NCBI RefSeq assembly: GCF_036850765.1
Contig: NC_089492.1
Span: 97,545,022 to 97,609,021 of the forward strand
Reading direction: 5' to 3'
Source of the DNA: Saccopteryx bilineata
Taxonomy: Eukaryota > Chordata > Mammalia > Chiroptera > Emballonuridae
Length of the DNA stretch: 64,000 nt
Positions 36,394 through 48,350 of this stretch are shown piece after piece; the first letter of the stretch is position 1, and each line of letters begins with the position of its first letter. A model generated the notes under the pieces. That model had not been told where the DNA came from. It made no database searches and saw only the letters and a program-made list of their open reading frames with translations. The position numbers were made by a program, and so were the translations under genes.

Positions 36394-39300
36394 ATGGCAA
36401 TAGGAAACCCTCAAGTGTCAATAATTACACTAAATGTAAATGGATTGAACTCACCAATAAAATGACACAGAATAGCAGACTGGATTAAAAAATAAAATCC
36501 AACTGTATGCTGCCTTCAAGAAACACATCTAAGCTACAAGGATAAAAAAAATTCAAAGTGAAAGGTTGGAAAATGATTCTCCAAGCAAATAATATCCAAA
36601 GAAAAGCAGGTGTAGCCATACTTATATCTAACAATGCTGACTACAAGACAGCAAAGGTAATCAGAGACAAAGATGGTAATTTCATAATGATAAAGGGGAC
36701 ACTGAATCAAGAAGACATAACACTTCTTAATATATATGCACCAAACCAAGCCGCACCAAAATATATAAGACATTTACTAACTGACCTAAAAATAAAAATT
36801 GACAAAATGCAATCACACTTGGAGACCTCAGTACACTGCTGACAGCTCTAGATTGTTCATTCAAACAGAAAATCAATAAAGAAATATTGGCTTTAAATGA
36901 AACACTAAAACAATTGCATATGATAGACATCTACAGGACATTTCATCCCAAAGTGCCAGGGTATATATTTTTCTTCAGTGTACATGGAACAGTCTCAATA
37001 ATTGACCATATGTTGGGCCACAAAAATAACATCAACAAATTCAGAAAGATTAAAATTATACCAAGCATATTCTCTGACTATAAAGCTTTGAAACTAAAAT
37101 TCAACTGCAAAAAGAAGTAAACAAACCCCAAAAATGTGGAAATTAAAGAATATTCTTCTAAAAAATGAATGAGTCAAAGAAGAAATAGAAGCAGAGATGA
37201 AAAGATACATACAAACAAATGAAAATGACAACAAGACATATCAGAATCTCTGGGATGCAGCAAAAGGAGAAATAAGAGGGTAGTTCATATCACTACAGGC
37301 ATATATGAACATACAAGAGAGAGCCCAAGTAAACAACTTAACTTCATATCTTAAGGAACTAGAAAAAGAAGAACAAAGGCAATCCAAAACCAGCAGAAGA
37401 AAGAAAATAATAAAAATCAGAGAAAAAAAAATGAAATAGAGAACAGAAAAACTATAGAAGAAATCAATAAAACAAGGAGCTGATTCTTTGAAAAGATCAA
37501 CAAAATTGACACACCCTTGGCAAGACTCACCAAAAAAAAAAAAGAGAAAGGACTAATAAACAAAATCCAAAATGAAAGAGGAGAACTTACCACAGATATC
37601 ATAGATATACAAAGAATTATTGTAGAATACTATGAAAAATTATGTACCACCAAATTTAATAATCTAGAAGAAATGGATAAATATTAGGACAAAACAATCT
37701 TCCTAGACTGAGTCATGAAGAAGTAGATAGCCTAAACAGACCCATAAGCAGGGAGGAATAGAAACAACTATCAAAAACATCCCAAACAGTAAAAGTGAAG
37801 GGCCAGACGGCTATACTAGTAAATTCTATCAAACATTCAAAGAAGACTTGGTTCCTATTCTACTAAAAGTCTTCCAAAAAATTGGAGAAGAAGCAATACT
37901 TCCAAACACATTTTATGAGGCCAACATCCTCATACCGAAACCTGGCAAGGACAGCACAAAAAAAGAAAACTACAGACCAATATCTCTAATGAATACTGGT
38001 GCTAAAATACTAAACAAAATACTAGAAAATCAAATACAACAATACATTAAAAAAATAATTCATCATGATCAAATGGAATTTATCCCGGAATCAAAAGGAT
38101 GGTTTAACATACATAAAACAGTTAACGCAATACACCATATTAACAAAACAAAGAACAAAAACCATATGATTCTAACAATAGATGCAGAAAAGGCATTTTA
38201 TAAAATACAACACCATTTTATGTTTAAAACACTCAACAAAATGGGTATAGAAGGAAAATACCTCAACATAATAATGGCCTTTTATGATAAACCATCAGCT
38301 AACATTATATTAAATGGCATAAATCTGAGGACTTTTCCTCTAAAATCAGGAATAAAACAAGGTTGTCCACTCTCTTCACTCTAATTTAACATAGTGCTGG
38401 AAGTTCTAGCCAGAGCAATCAGACAAGAGAAAAAAATAAAAAGGCATTCATATTGGGAAAGAAAAAGTAAAGGTTTCACTTTTTGCAGAAGATATGATCC
38501 TATACAAGGAAAACCCCAAAGACTCCACAAAAAGACTATTAGAAACAATAAACCAATACAGTAAGGTCACAGGATACAAAATTAATATACAGAAGTCTAT
38601 TGCCTTCCTATATGCTAACAATAAAACATCAGAAAACAAACTCCAAAAAATAATCCCCTTCATGGTTGCAACAAAAAAATAAAATACCTAAGAATAAACA
38701 TAACAAAGAATGTAAAGGACCTATATAATGAACTTTATAAAGCATTGTTAAGGGAAATCGAAAAAGATATAATGAAATGAAAAAATATTCCTTGTTCTTG
38801 GATAAGAAGAATAAATATAGTCAAAATGACCAATTTACCCAAAGCGATATACAAATTTAATGCAATTCCCATCAAAATTCCAATGTCATTTTCTAAAGAA
38901 ATGGAACAAAAAATTATCAGATTTATATAGAATTATAAAAAAAACCCAAATAGGGCCCTGGCCGGTTGGCTCAGCGGTAGAGCGTCAGCCTGGCGTGCAG
39001 AAGTCCCGGATTTGATTCCCGGCCAGGGCACACAGGAGAAGCGCCCATCTGCTTCTCCACCCCTCCCCCTCTCCTTCCTCTCTGTCTCTCTCTTCCCGTC
39101 CCACAGTGAGGCTCCATTGGTGCAAAGATGGCCCGGGCGCTGGGGATGGCTCCTTGGCCTCTGCCCCAGGCGCTAGAGTGGCTCTGGTTGTGACAGAGTG
39201 ACGCCCCAGAGGGGCAGAGCATCACCCCCTGGTGGGCGTGCCAGGTGGATCCCGGTTGGGCGCATACGGGAGTCTGTCTGACTGTCTCTCCTCGTTTCCA

Positions 39301-40610
39301 GCTTCAGAAAAATACACACACACAAAAATAAATAAATAAATAAACCCAAATAGCCAAAATAATCCTAAGGAAAAAAAAATGAAGCTGGGGGCATTACAAT
39401 ACCTGACTTCAAATTATGTTATAGAGCCACGATAATCAAAACAGCATGGTATTGGCAGAAAAATAGACACTGAGACCAATGGAACAGAATAGAGAGCCCA
39501 GAAATAAAACCACATATATATATCAAATAATCTTTGGTAAAGGGGCTAACTACACACAATAGAGAAAGATAGCCTCTTCAATAAATGGTGTGCGGAAAAC
39601 TGGAGAGCCACGTGCAAAAGAATGAAACTTGACTACACTTTGTACCCTTGTACTAAAATTAATTCAAAATGGATCAAAGACCTAAATAAAAGACCTGAAA
39701 CTATAAATTACATAAAAGAAAACATAGGTACTAAGCTCATGGACCTTGACCATAAAGAGCACTTTATGAATTTGACTCCAAAGACAAGGGAAGTGAAGGC
39801 AAAGATAAATGAATGGGACCACATCAGACTAAGAAGCTTTTGCAAAGCAAGAGAAACTGACAACAAAACAAACAGACAGCCAACTAAATGGGAGATATTT
39901 TCAAACAACAGCACAGATAAGGGCCTAATATCCAAAATATACAAAGAACTCATAAAACTCAACAACAAACAAGCAAACAATCCAATAAAAAAATGGGAAG
40001 AGGACACGAACAGAAGACACTTCTCCCAGAAGGAAATACAAATGGTCACCAGGTATATGAAAAGATGCTCATATTTATTAGCTATTAGAGAAATGCAAAT
40101 CAAAACTACAATAAGATACCACCTCACACCTGTTAGATTAGCTATTATCAACAAGATAGGTAATAACAAGTGTTTTAGAGGCTGTGGGGAAAAAGGAACC
40201 CTCATTTACTGTTGGTGGGAATGTAAAGTAGTACAACCATTATGAAAGAAAATACGGTGGTTTTTCAAAAAATTAAAAATAGAACTACCATATGACCCAG
40301 CAATCCCTCTATAGGGAATATACCCCCCCAAACTCAAAAACATTGGTACATAAAGACACATGCAGCCCCATGTTCATTGCAGCATTGTTAACAGTGGTCA
40401 AGACATGGAAATAACCAAGAAACCCTTCAATAAAAGATTGGATAAAGAAGATGTGGTACATATATACTATGGAATACTACTCAGCCATAAGAAATGATGA
40501 CATTGGATCATTTATAACATCATGGATGGATCTTGATAACATTATACTGAATGAAATAAATAAATCAGAAAAAACTAAGAACTATATGATTCCATACATA
40601 GGTGGGACAC
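36394..40610 (+). pseudogene. L1 ORF2 pseudogene (endonuclease/reverse transcriptase)
   Basis: L1 ORF2 encodes an apurinic-type endonuclease and a reverse transcriptase that copy L1 RNA at the target site. ATG is at 36394. The endonuclease start ('LNVNGLNSPIK', then 'QETHL') is visible but interrupted by stops. The RT region carries 'YRPISLMN' (near 37975), '[10 protein letters not shown]' (near 38181) and 'GIKQGCPLS' (near 38350). The catalytic FADD box reads FAED (38482-38493), so one active-site Asp is lost. A type-C SINE (38954-39341) splits the region downstream, and the C-terminal Cys-rich part is at 39622-40245 and 40245-40600 in shifted frames. Confidence 0.85.
38954..39341 (+). mobile_element. 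Type-C SINE with intact tRNA-like head, in L1 ORF2
   Basis: Starts GCCCTGGCCGGTTGGCTCAG and the first ~75 bases (to GGCCAGGGC at 39030) can fold as a tRNA-like cloverleaf: acceptor strands GCCCTGGC and GCCAGGGC pair fully, and a T-arm-like 'CCCGG…CCCGG' precedes the 3' strand. Then CT-rich tract, GC-rich body, 'ttccagcttcagaaaaatac' and A-rich tail. Duplication AAACCCAAATAG at 38942-38953 and 39342-39353. An overlapping 84-codon minus frame is an artefact of the SINE body. Confidence 0.93.
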
Positions 40611-40870
40611 AAAAATGAGACTCAGGAAGATGGACAAGACTGTGATGGTTACCAGGGGGAGGGGAAGGGAGGCGAGGGAGGCAGTTGGGGGAGGGGAGGG
40701 GCACAAAGAAAACCAAATAAAAGGTGACGGAAGACAATTTGACTTTGGGTGATGGGTATACAACATAATCAAATGTCAAAATAACCTGGAGATGTTTTTA
40801 CTGAATCTATGTACCCTAATTAATCAATGTCACCCCATTAAAATTAATTTTCTAAATTAAAAAAAAAATT

Positions 40871-42892
40871 GGAAACAACCCTCCAATAAAAAACAGGGGG
40901 AGGGGCATCAAGCCAGTTATTGTCACAATATAGAACAATCAACCAAGTGGTTAGTTTTAAATAATCAGATTTTAATGTTTTCATCCTGTGTACAATCCTA
41001 TTTATTAAACATGTTTAATTCTACATTTCTTGACAGGTTTTATATTCTTTGTTATTCTGTGCTCAAAAAATGTTTTAAATATCTTTTCTTTCTCACTTCA
41101 ATTTCCAATCAAAATATCTCTGTTCTTATACACATACTTGATTGCATTTTAGTATGTAAAATAAAACAGTTTTTAAAATGATAAGGTGTTCATAAAAAAC
41201 AAATTAGTAGTGGAAGACAGAAAGAATATGTAAGGATGCTGAATTTTCAAGGAGCTCTTGGGCCTGACTGTGGGAGTGATATTTTTAAAGTGATTGTGTG
41301 CTATGAATATCCTTGTAGATTTCATTTCCTAAATAATATAATTGTATAAATAAACATTCTATAGCAGATACATACTTTTGGTTTGCTGACATTTTGAGGA
41401 AGTGGAAACAGGATTCTGTGTGATTGAGCTTAAAAAATTTATGTATAGTTCCTTAAAATTTTCCATTTTAAGTTTATAAGACTTTTGTTTCAGTGAAATT
41501 ATCTGAATATGTGAAATATCTGCAATATTCAGTGTGTGGTTTGTCCTTATTTATAGATTCAAGAATATATGACCTTTTAATTTCTTCATTATAGTAAGTA
41601 CAGAACTTGAGTCTTAATATTTCTGAACTAGAGTTAATCTCATGTAGGTATAATACAGCAAAAATGAAGTCCAGTAGAAATTGAACTTCATTTAAAGCAC
41701 AGGCTGAATAGGGAAATTGAAGACTTATGATTTAATACCATTTAAATATGCAAAATTAAGTCATATTGTAATTAAGTAAAAAGTGAAAGAGAGCTAAATA
41801 CTCCTTCAATTCTTAAGCCTCTCACTGAATATTTGGGAGCTAATATAAATTTGTGCACTGTGTGTACTTAGATATAGAGTAGATTTAAAAATCATCTAAA
41901 ACAATTAGGGCAGTTTCATTTCAGAGTAAGTTGAAAGGCTGAAAGGTTTTACTTAGTCAACCAACATTCTAGTTGTAATTTTTCCTCAACACTTTGTTTT
42001 CTCCCCCTTTTTGATCTTACTAATAATTGAACTTTATTGATGTTGCTAAAACTATTATCTATCATCAGCTGCTTATATATATGAGGAGCTGGTCCCTGTA
42101 ACTAAAGCAAAGGTCAAAAGAGAGAAAGAGAGGGAGAGAGAGATAATTGGCAGCATTAACAGTGAGAGTGGGGACCCAGAGGTGTGTGAGTTACCAAAGA
42201 TGGTCAAAGGCGTCTGAGGGTGACCAAATGTGACGCTTGCAGAAATCAGAAAACCAAGAAAAATCAGATTCCGTGGTGTATGCTAAGCAATGAATGATGG
42301 GAAGTGAGAAGACAGGAAAAGGAAAATAAACTTACTACCTGATAGAAACAAAACAAAACAAAACAGAAATAGGAACAAACACGCAGGATAGTGGGTTGTA
42401 TGCTTTATTATTTAACTATTGGGGCTAATGCATTCATGCAACACTAGGTTTTCACAGAATACAGTTTGAAAACTATTTAGTAAATATTTAGACTTGACAT
42501 TGGAAGAAAATTGGGCATTTCCAAGGGAAGATTCCACGTGATTTAGAAAATGCTGGCACCACAGAACTTTTACGCCTCAAGTATAAAATCTGGTTTACCC
42601 ACTTATTGATGGAAACAAATAATTATTATGTCAAGGAGTATATATTTATAATATATGTAGTCAATGAATAGATTGGCAATATAAATTATATATTGATGGG
42701 AACAAATAAATGCTGTATCAATAATATTGTATATTTATGTGTCAAAATTCTATGTAATAAATATTTACATATTTATCCACATATCTAAAGCATATATATT
42801 CCCCACTCAATATATGTGTAACTATTCAAATGTGTATTGAGATTGAATGAATAAATATTAATTTAAATATTAAAACTGAGAAACTAATTGGC
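40871..42892. other. Unassigned AT-rich sequence
   Basis: No gene. A GA-rich patch at 42113-42143 and an (AAAAC)n run at about 42346-42366 are the only low-complexity features. Confidence 0.4.
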
Positions 42893-43064
42893 CCTAATTT
42901 TTTTATTGACTGATTTTAGAGAGACAGAGGAAGGAGGAATGAGCAAGAGTGAGAGAAGAATTTATTTGTTGTCCCATTTAGTCATGCATTTATTAGTCAT
43001 TTCCCATATGTGCCCTGACTTTGGTGTTTTGGGACCACACTCTACTGAGCTAACCAGCCAGGGC
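42893..43064 (-). mobile_element. Type-D tRNA-headed SINE
   Basis: On the minus strand it reads GGCCCTGGCTGGTTAGCTCA, then the 'gggcacatatgggaaatgac' middle, and ends in a CT-rich then A-rich tract. Short form, similar in layout to 31229-31392. Confidence 0.7.
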
Positions 43065-43065
43065 C

Positions 43066-43660
43066 TTCAGTTCTAATTTTATTATCATTTTATGTCAGAA
43101 TCTTGGAGCCTAACATATGCAGAAATATCTTGCTAGGTAATGTTTTTGTTTTAATTTTTCTTTATTCCTTTATCCTTTTCTCTCATGACCAACTTAAAAG
43201 GCATCCTCTTGAAAAATCAGTGTAGGAAGTGAGGCAGTGTATGTAGATGAAAATGAGCATTATGAAGCTAGAATTCAGTCTTGGCATCACCAGAGATGAG
43301 TCATCACTAGTGACTGAAGTATGTGTCACACAAGAAATCTCTGGTGTAGAAATTTTAAACAACAGGGCTGATATACAGAGTTGTCAAAAAAATCATTAAC
43401 TAGTAGTTCTAAAACTGATATTAGAAACTTAATAAACTGTGAATGCATTAAAGATATAATTTCAGAAGTTTACCCAGAATATGATAGTGTGTATAAAGGA
43501 ATAGCTTTTTAGTTACCTTGTAGGAATTTGATTTAAATCTTTGTGAGTTTCCGGGAAGTGGGGGGTGGGAGTGGGGGTGATGATACTACTAAATATAGGC
43601 CGCTTGTTGCAAATGTCATCTGGCCAGTTTGTTAATACGATGACTAATTTGAGCACCTGA
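43066..43660. other. Unassigned sequence
   Basis: Nothing recognised. Confidence 0.4.
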
Positions 43661-43661
43661 G

Positions 43662-43684
43662 ATTGCATATTTGCATATTTGCAT
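43662..43684 (+). promoter_or_regulatory. Tandem octamer (POU/Oct-like) motifs
   Basis: Two perfect ATTTGCAT octamers sit head-to-tail at 43669-43676 and 43677-43684, preceded directly by ATTGCAT (43662-43668), so three units run in phase. Octamers bind POU-domain factors such as OCT1 and OCT2. No neighbouring gene is visible, so any role is speculative. Confidence 0.3.
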
Positions 43685-43685
43685 T

Positions 43686-44750
43686 ATGATGTAGTCTCTT
43701 AGAATAGAATTAGATCAACTGAATGATGTGCACTATAAACTCTTATGTTATATAATTATCTAAAAGAATTCCCACATTTTGTGTTTGGAATTAACTATGA
43801 AAATTTAAGTACATTTCACATGAAATAAAGATTTTTATAACACTTTCTTAAAAACAGGGCAACATTGGAAGAAAGAGAGGGTTTAGTTTGTAAATTAAGA
43901 GGTGTTAGAAAGATCGGACTGCAAGAGACCCTGCAGGTCATTCTGCCTAGCCTCCTTCATGGCAGAGGAGGAATCACAACCCAGAGACAAGCATTGACCT
44001 GTCAAAACAAAACGCAGCCTTCTAACTCACAGACCTATGTCCTTCCCCATGCTACCTAACAATCTACTCAATGATACTCTGGACTTCTGCCGAGAGCCAT
44101 CTTCTAGAATTGAGAGTGCTCAATGGACAAATGTGAGACATGGCATTTCAGTGCAAAGAAATCCTGTTTCACCACGTATTCTATTCAATAATGGAATTTG
44201 TAGTGAGCTAAGAATACACCATCTTTTCTAATTAGAGAGTTAAAATTTAATTTTAATTAAGTAGGAACTAGAGAAGAGGGCAAAGACATCCTAAATTAGC
44301 ATTTGCTTAGCTTAAGTAGACAACTCACTAAGTCAAGTAATTTAGTTAGTTTAGCTGTTTAAAATATCAATAAATCAGCTAACAGCTTTACTAGCCGCTA
44401 GCAGATAAAGGCTACCAGGGCTTGAACTAAAATAGAAAATAAAGAAAAAAAAATTTTAAACAATAGAGAAATGTTATATTCAGCTAGATAACAATTGAAA
44501 ATAAAGTTCAGTTAGATAGGAACTTATTAAAATACACACAATTATTTTTCTTTCATTCTTATCTATAATTGGTATTAAATTTCATATATTTTTAGAGTAT
44601 AAGTTTACTGACAATTTATGTTGCTGTTCACATAATTTCTTTCAAAAATCTTTATTACTAAGTGTATAAAATTAGTATTGTAAAAGACCAATGAATTGCT
44701 AAGTTCATAATCTTTAAGACAACAGAACCATCTTGTTAGCAATAACAGAG
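43686..44750. other. Mostly unassigned, with a possible old MIR/L3 patch
   Basis: 43910-44050 has a 'ctgcaggtcattctgcctag' and 'ggaggaatcacaacccagag' pattern that recalls an old MIR or CR1-type element, without enough detail to name it. Confidence 0.3.
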
Positions 44751-45124
44751 GAACAATAAAGAGTATCAACAATTTATCAAATGCCTGCTATGAGAATTAC
44801 ATATGTTACCTGACACACACTGGCAAACATGGCTAAATACCAGATATGAATCATTTCTGATGCAGAGGCAAGAAAACCAAAACTCAGCAAGGTTTAGGTT
44901 ATTTTCTTGAGTTTTATAAGTGACAGCATCAGAATCTGTCCTTTTGGCCTTTCAAACTTGTGTTTTAGGAATCATGTAAATCCAGAAATTTTTGCAAAGT
45001 TTCAAAGACGTTAATATCAAATCTATGAGGTGATGTTATATATAATTCATTTAAAGATTACTCTAGATTAATTTTTGGCTTTAAAAAATATTTAAATACA
45101 TGACAGATCAGTAAGGACAGATTT

Positions 45125-45375
45125 CCAGTTTATTTACTAAACTCTTACATGGAGGTCAATGATATCAGAAACTTTTCTAAATACTTTAGGAATATTCACT
45201 CATGTAATCCTCACAGCACTCCTATATGGCAGATACTATTATTATCTCCATGTGACAGATGGGGAAACCAAAGTACACAGAAGTTTACGTACTTATCTGA
45301 GTTTACACAACTGGTAAACGTCAGAGCTGGGTGTTGAACCTAGGCAGTCTGGCTGAAAGTCAGTGCTATTTATTA
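45125..45375 (+). repeat. MIR-like ancient SINE
   Basis: In order it shows 'taatcctcacagcactccta', 'tattatctccatgtgacaga', 'tggggaaaccaaagtacaca', 'acacaactggtaaacgtcag' and 'gagctgggtgttgaacctag', which is the textbook MIR 3' core pattern. Confidence 0.7.
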
Positions 45376-45799
45376 GTCACTAAGTGACTTCATGAATTCA
45401 CCTGGTAAATTTAAACAGGGAATCTTAAAGTTAACTAAATATCAATTTTTCTTACCAGTCTTCTCTGGTAGCTGAAAATTTCCTTTGCCATATGTTTGGT
45501 TTAAGACAATGAAACCAACTAATAATTCCACTTAGCTACCACATGTATCTTTTCCCAACATTGTTCCCCAAGTTTCCAAATCTGTGTGATGAAAATGTAC
45601 AAAAAATTAAGATTTTCCTAATTGCACCAATGTGAGAGATGTTATGAATGATATACCTTGCTCTTGGAAATTCACAATGTAAATGTCTTCCAATAAAGAA
45701 AACTTTTTTTTTGTTTGTTTAATCCAGAGTTTTCTAAGCGTAGCTGAGTATGAAACTATTAAGAACAATTAGAACCTAGGTGGATTTCTGGGCAATGCC

Positions 45800-45930
45800 T
45801 CACAAGAACACAGGCTCTAGGGTTAACTGATGTTGATTTAATTCTTGGACCATTAGGGGTAAAACACATCTTTTTAAGCCTCAGTTATCTTACTGATAAA
45901 ATGAGAATCAAAACAGCCCCTTACTTGAAG
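45800..45930 (+). repeat. Possible MIR remnant
   Basis: 'acaggctctagggttaactg' and 'agcctcagttatcttactga', 'taaaatgagaatcaaaacag' follow the MIR 5' order, but the copy is short and diverged. Confidence 0.45.
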
Positions 45931-47320
45931 GCTACTGGGGTTACAAAGCAGATAAGCCAGTGGAGAATCTTATGTCATGAGAAGCTTTCTACAAAAATTG
46001 TTGCAGACTGGTTTTCAGCTGTTTATATCCCAACAGTAAACTATTTTAAATATTTCTATTCCACTTCCAAAACACATGCTTAAAAGCAAAATTCCCTCTC
46101 TTCTAGAAAGTTCATCAAGTACTTACACCTTCCCAGAGTTAGAATGGGAAGAAATCATTTGACTGGGTTGTTACTATTGAGTAGAGAATTGAAAATTTAT
46201 CTTCACACATTGACTAGTGGTCAGGTCTGAACTGCAATTGAATATAATTTCTTTGAGAAAATGGTGCCAAACATCAAAAGCCCCAACTTTATTTTTAAAT
46301 CCCTGAGCTCTCGTTTCAGAAGACATCACCATTATTCTCCTCCACACTCATTTCTGCTGCTGACATTTCTAGTTTAAATTCTAAGCCTACTAGGTCACCC
46401 TGAGAACTGTTCTCCAGCAGAGAATTTTCCCCCCAAAATTTATCTCATGTGGTGACAGCAAAATGCCACTATCCTCAAAGCTAAAGTCTTTAAACAAAAC
46501 AAAACAAAGCAATCTTTGTGATTTCTTCTCTTGCTGTGCGTCTGATGGCCTGGTCTCCAGACACCAACCTGTTTCTCCTCTTCTTTTCATCCTCTATTTA
46601 CTACATTGCACATGTCACTAAATTTACTATCATGAAAAATGGACAAAAGTCATGCTTCTTCCCAAGTGAAATTTCAAGCTGCCACAGAAACTTCAGGCAA
46701 AAGAATATTTTCTTGATTCATCATCTCGGTCTGAATCATAAATCAGGTGTATGCAGTGAGCAATATACCCTACAACCAAAGCAAGTAGGAAATAATGTGA
46801 TATGGATGACTTGTAAGGAAAGGAAAGCAGTGTTTATTTATGGTCTTGGCCCAGCAACAGATGATAAGCACACACTCCGGAAACGTTCAATTCATTCACT
46901 TTGTTTTCTTCCCCAATCCTCTCCACCATGTAGAAAGTAGATGGGAAGAATTTTCCAGTGACTGATGTTATGTCGATGTGAGGCTACCAGAGCACCCTAA
47001 CCCTCTGTCTTCCCTCTCAGATGCATCCTGTATTCTTTGTGGCTAGCTCCAGTCCAAACTTCTGCTGAGCCAAGTCATATCCACAGGACTGTTCGAAACC
47101 TGTCCGTTTCAGACTGGGAATGGTGTGTGTGGGTTGGGGAGAAAGCAGAAACTCTACCATGTCATACCCTCTTGAGTCAATCATTTTACTCTAAGCTTTG
47201 AGGAGAAATAAGCAATTACTTTTACACAATAAACAAATATAATTTGTAATAAAGTAACAAAATTCTGGTGGTTCTTTAAGATAAAACTTTCTGAAATTTA
47301 ATGCTTATGGAGGTCTTGTA
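45931..47320. other. Unassigned sequence, includes a 132-codon open frame
   Basis: The longest open frame outside repeats on the plus strand runs from the ATG at 46545 to a stop at 46940. Its translation has no motif, signal or composition that I recognise, and it lacks a clear promoter or poly(A) context. Chance or an unrecognised exon cannot be separated by eye. Confidence 0.3.
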
Positions 47321-47324
47321 GAGA

Positions 47325-47535
47325 CAATACCAGGTAGTGTTAAAAATTCAGACTCTGATAACAGATAAATCTTTTTCTACCATTTAATAGTGCTATCACC
47401 TTGGGCAAGTCATAGAGGCTCTCCAAGCTTCACCTTCCCTCTACTTGGAAGATGTGAATTAAATAATACCCACTTCCTCTACTTTTTAATGATTAAATGA
47501 GATGAAGCTTGCCTAGAGTAACCACACAACAGAAT
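47325..47535 (+). repeat. MIR-like ancient SINE
   Basis: 'agtgctatcaccttgggcaa' with 'gtcatagaggctctccaagc' and 'gattaaatgagatgaagctt' is the MIR core in order. Confidence 0.65.
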
Positions 47536-48000
47536 TTAATTAATATTCTCACTTTTTTTTTTAATCAGACTTCTGTCCTTCTGTGATTCCTCTCCTCAAA
47601 CCCTCAAACTTTTAGGTTGCTTTTGTTTAGGTAGATAAGTTAAAGAAACTCTGCTCACTGGTTGACTTTTTAAAAAATATGGAACTTAGGTCTAAGGTTC
47701 AAAAAGCCAGTGAGAATGTTAATCTTATCTATTAAACCTAATCGTCGTTTACTGCTAAGCACTAACTACAAAAGATAAAGAGGTTATTTAAACAACAAAG
47801 TAAAACAGAGAAAACACTGTGACTAGTAGATATAACAATATATGTATTGTTAGTGAAACCTTAAATTTACTAGTGTAACTTAATAGCACTTTTTATATAA
47901 CTTGAGTTTTCATAAGTTGTATGTAAAGCAAGTATTCATTCATTACATTGTTTTATTGTAAGTTTCCAGCTTTGGTGCAAAGGAACCATTTCCAGTGGTG
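47536..48000. other. Unassigned AT-rich sequence
   Basis: Nothing recognised. Confidence 0.4.
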
Positions 48001-48001
48001 A

Positions 48002-48029
48002 AACAAACAAACAAACAAACAAACAAAAA
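48002..48029. repeat. (CAAA)n microsatellite
   Basis: About six tandem ACAA units in 28 bases. Confidence 0.85.
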
Positions 48030-48180
48030 ATCAAAGCTTGAGCTTGGAGTCAGACATGTGCAGTGAAATAAGCTCTCGTGGTTCTTGTTATGTAACTGTG
48101 AGCAAGTCATGTGTGTTCCTTCTTCTGCTTCTTCAGGGATAAAATGGGCATCACCCCATCTGCCTCACAGGATTATTTTT
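48030..48180 (+). repeat. MIR-like ancient SINE
   Basis: 'gagcttggagtcagacatgt', 'actgtgagcaagtcatgtgt' and 'ataaaatgggcatcacccca' follow MIR order. Confidence 0.6.
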
Positions 48181-48219
48181 TTTAATTCCATACAATGTTA
48201 TAAGTACAGTGTCTGCATA

Positions 48220-48350
48220 TATCTATTCAGCAACTACTTGCTGAGCACATAAACTATATAAGGCACTGAACAAGGCACTGAGAATAGAGAGGCATTTGAT
48301 ACATATGTCCCAGCCCTGGGAACTTACTGCTAGTTGGGGAAGATCTATGC
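48220..48350 (+). repeat. L2-like ancient LINE fragment
   Basis: 'cagcaactacttgctgagca', 'aaggcactgaacaaggcact' and 'cccagccctgggaacttact' follow the L2 3' order. Confidence 0.5.

Larger units (their letters stand above)
32566..40870 (+). mobile_element. Near full-length L1 with three later insertions
   Basis: Order along the plus strand is 5'UTR (about 32566-34330, GC-richer, with 'gggcagagtgatgtcagag' at its start and a T-rich stretch before ORF1), ORF1, a spacer, ORF2, a G-rich 3'UTR (40650-40700) and an A-rich tail at about 40859. Removing the hAT (443 b), type-B SINE (334 b) and type-C SINE (388 b) leaves about 7.1 kb, close to a complete element. Both ORFs are broken. I could not find a convincing target-site duplication, so ends are approximate. 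Confidence 0.85.

Noticed and set aside
37848..38384. Free-standing reverse transcriptase gene
   Set aside because: It is one open stretch of the broken L1 ORF2, in order with other L1 parts.
38954..39030. A functional tRNA gene
   Set aside because: The tRNA-like sequence is the head of a SINE with a body, A tail and target-site duplication; the anticodon arm does not pair well.
46545..46940. Open frame of 132 codons as a host exon
   Set aside because: No recognisable domain, no start context or splice pattern and no conservation evidence; kept only as an unassigned stretch.
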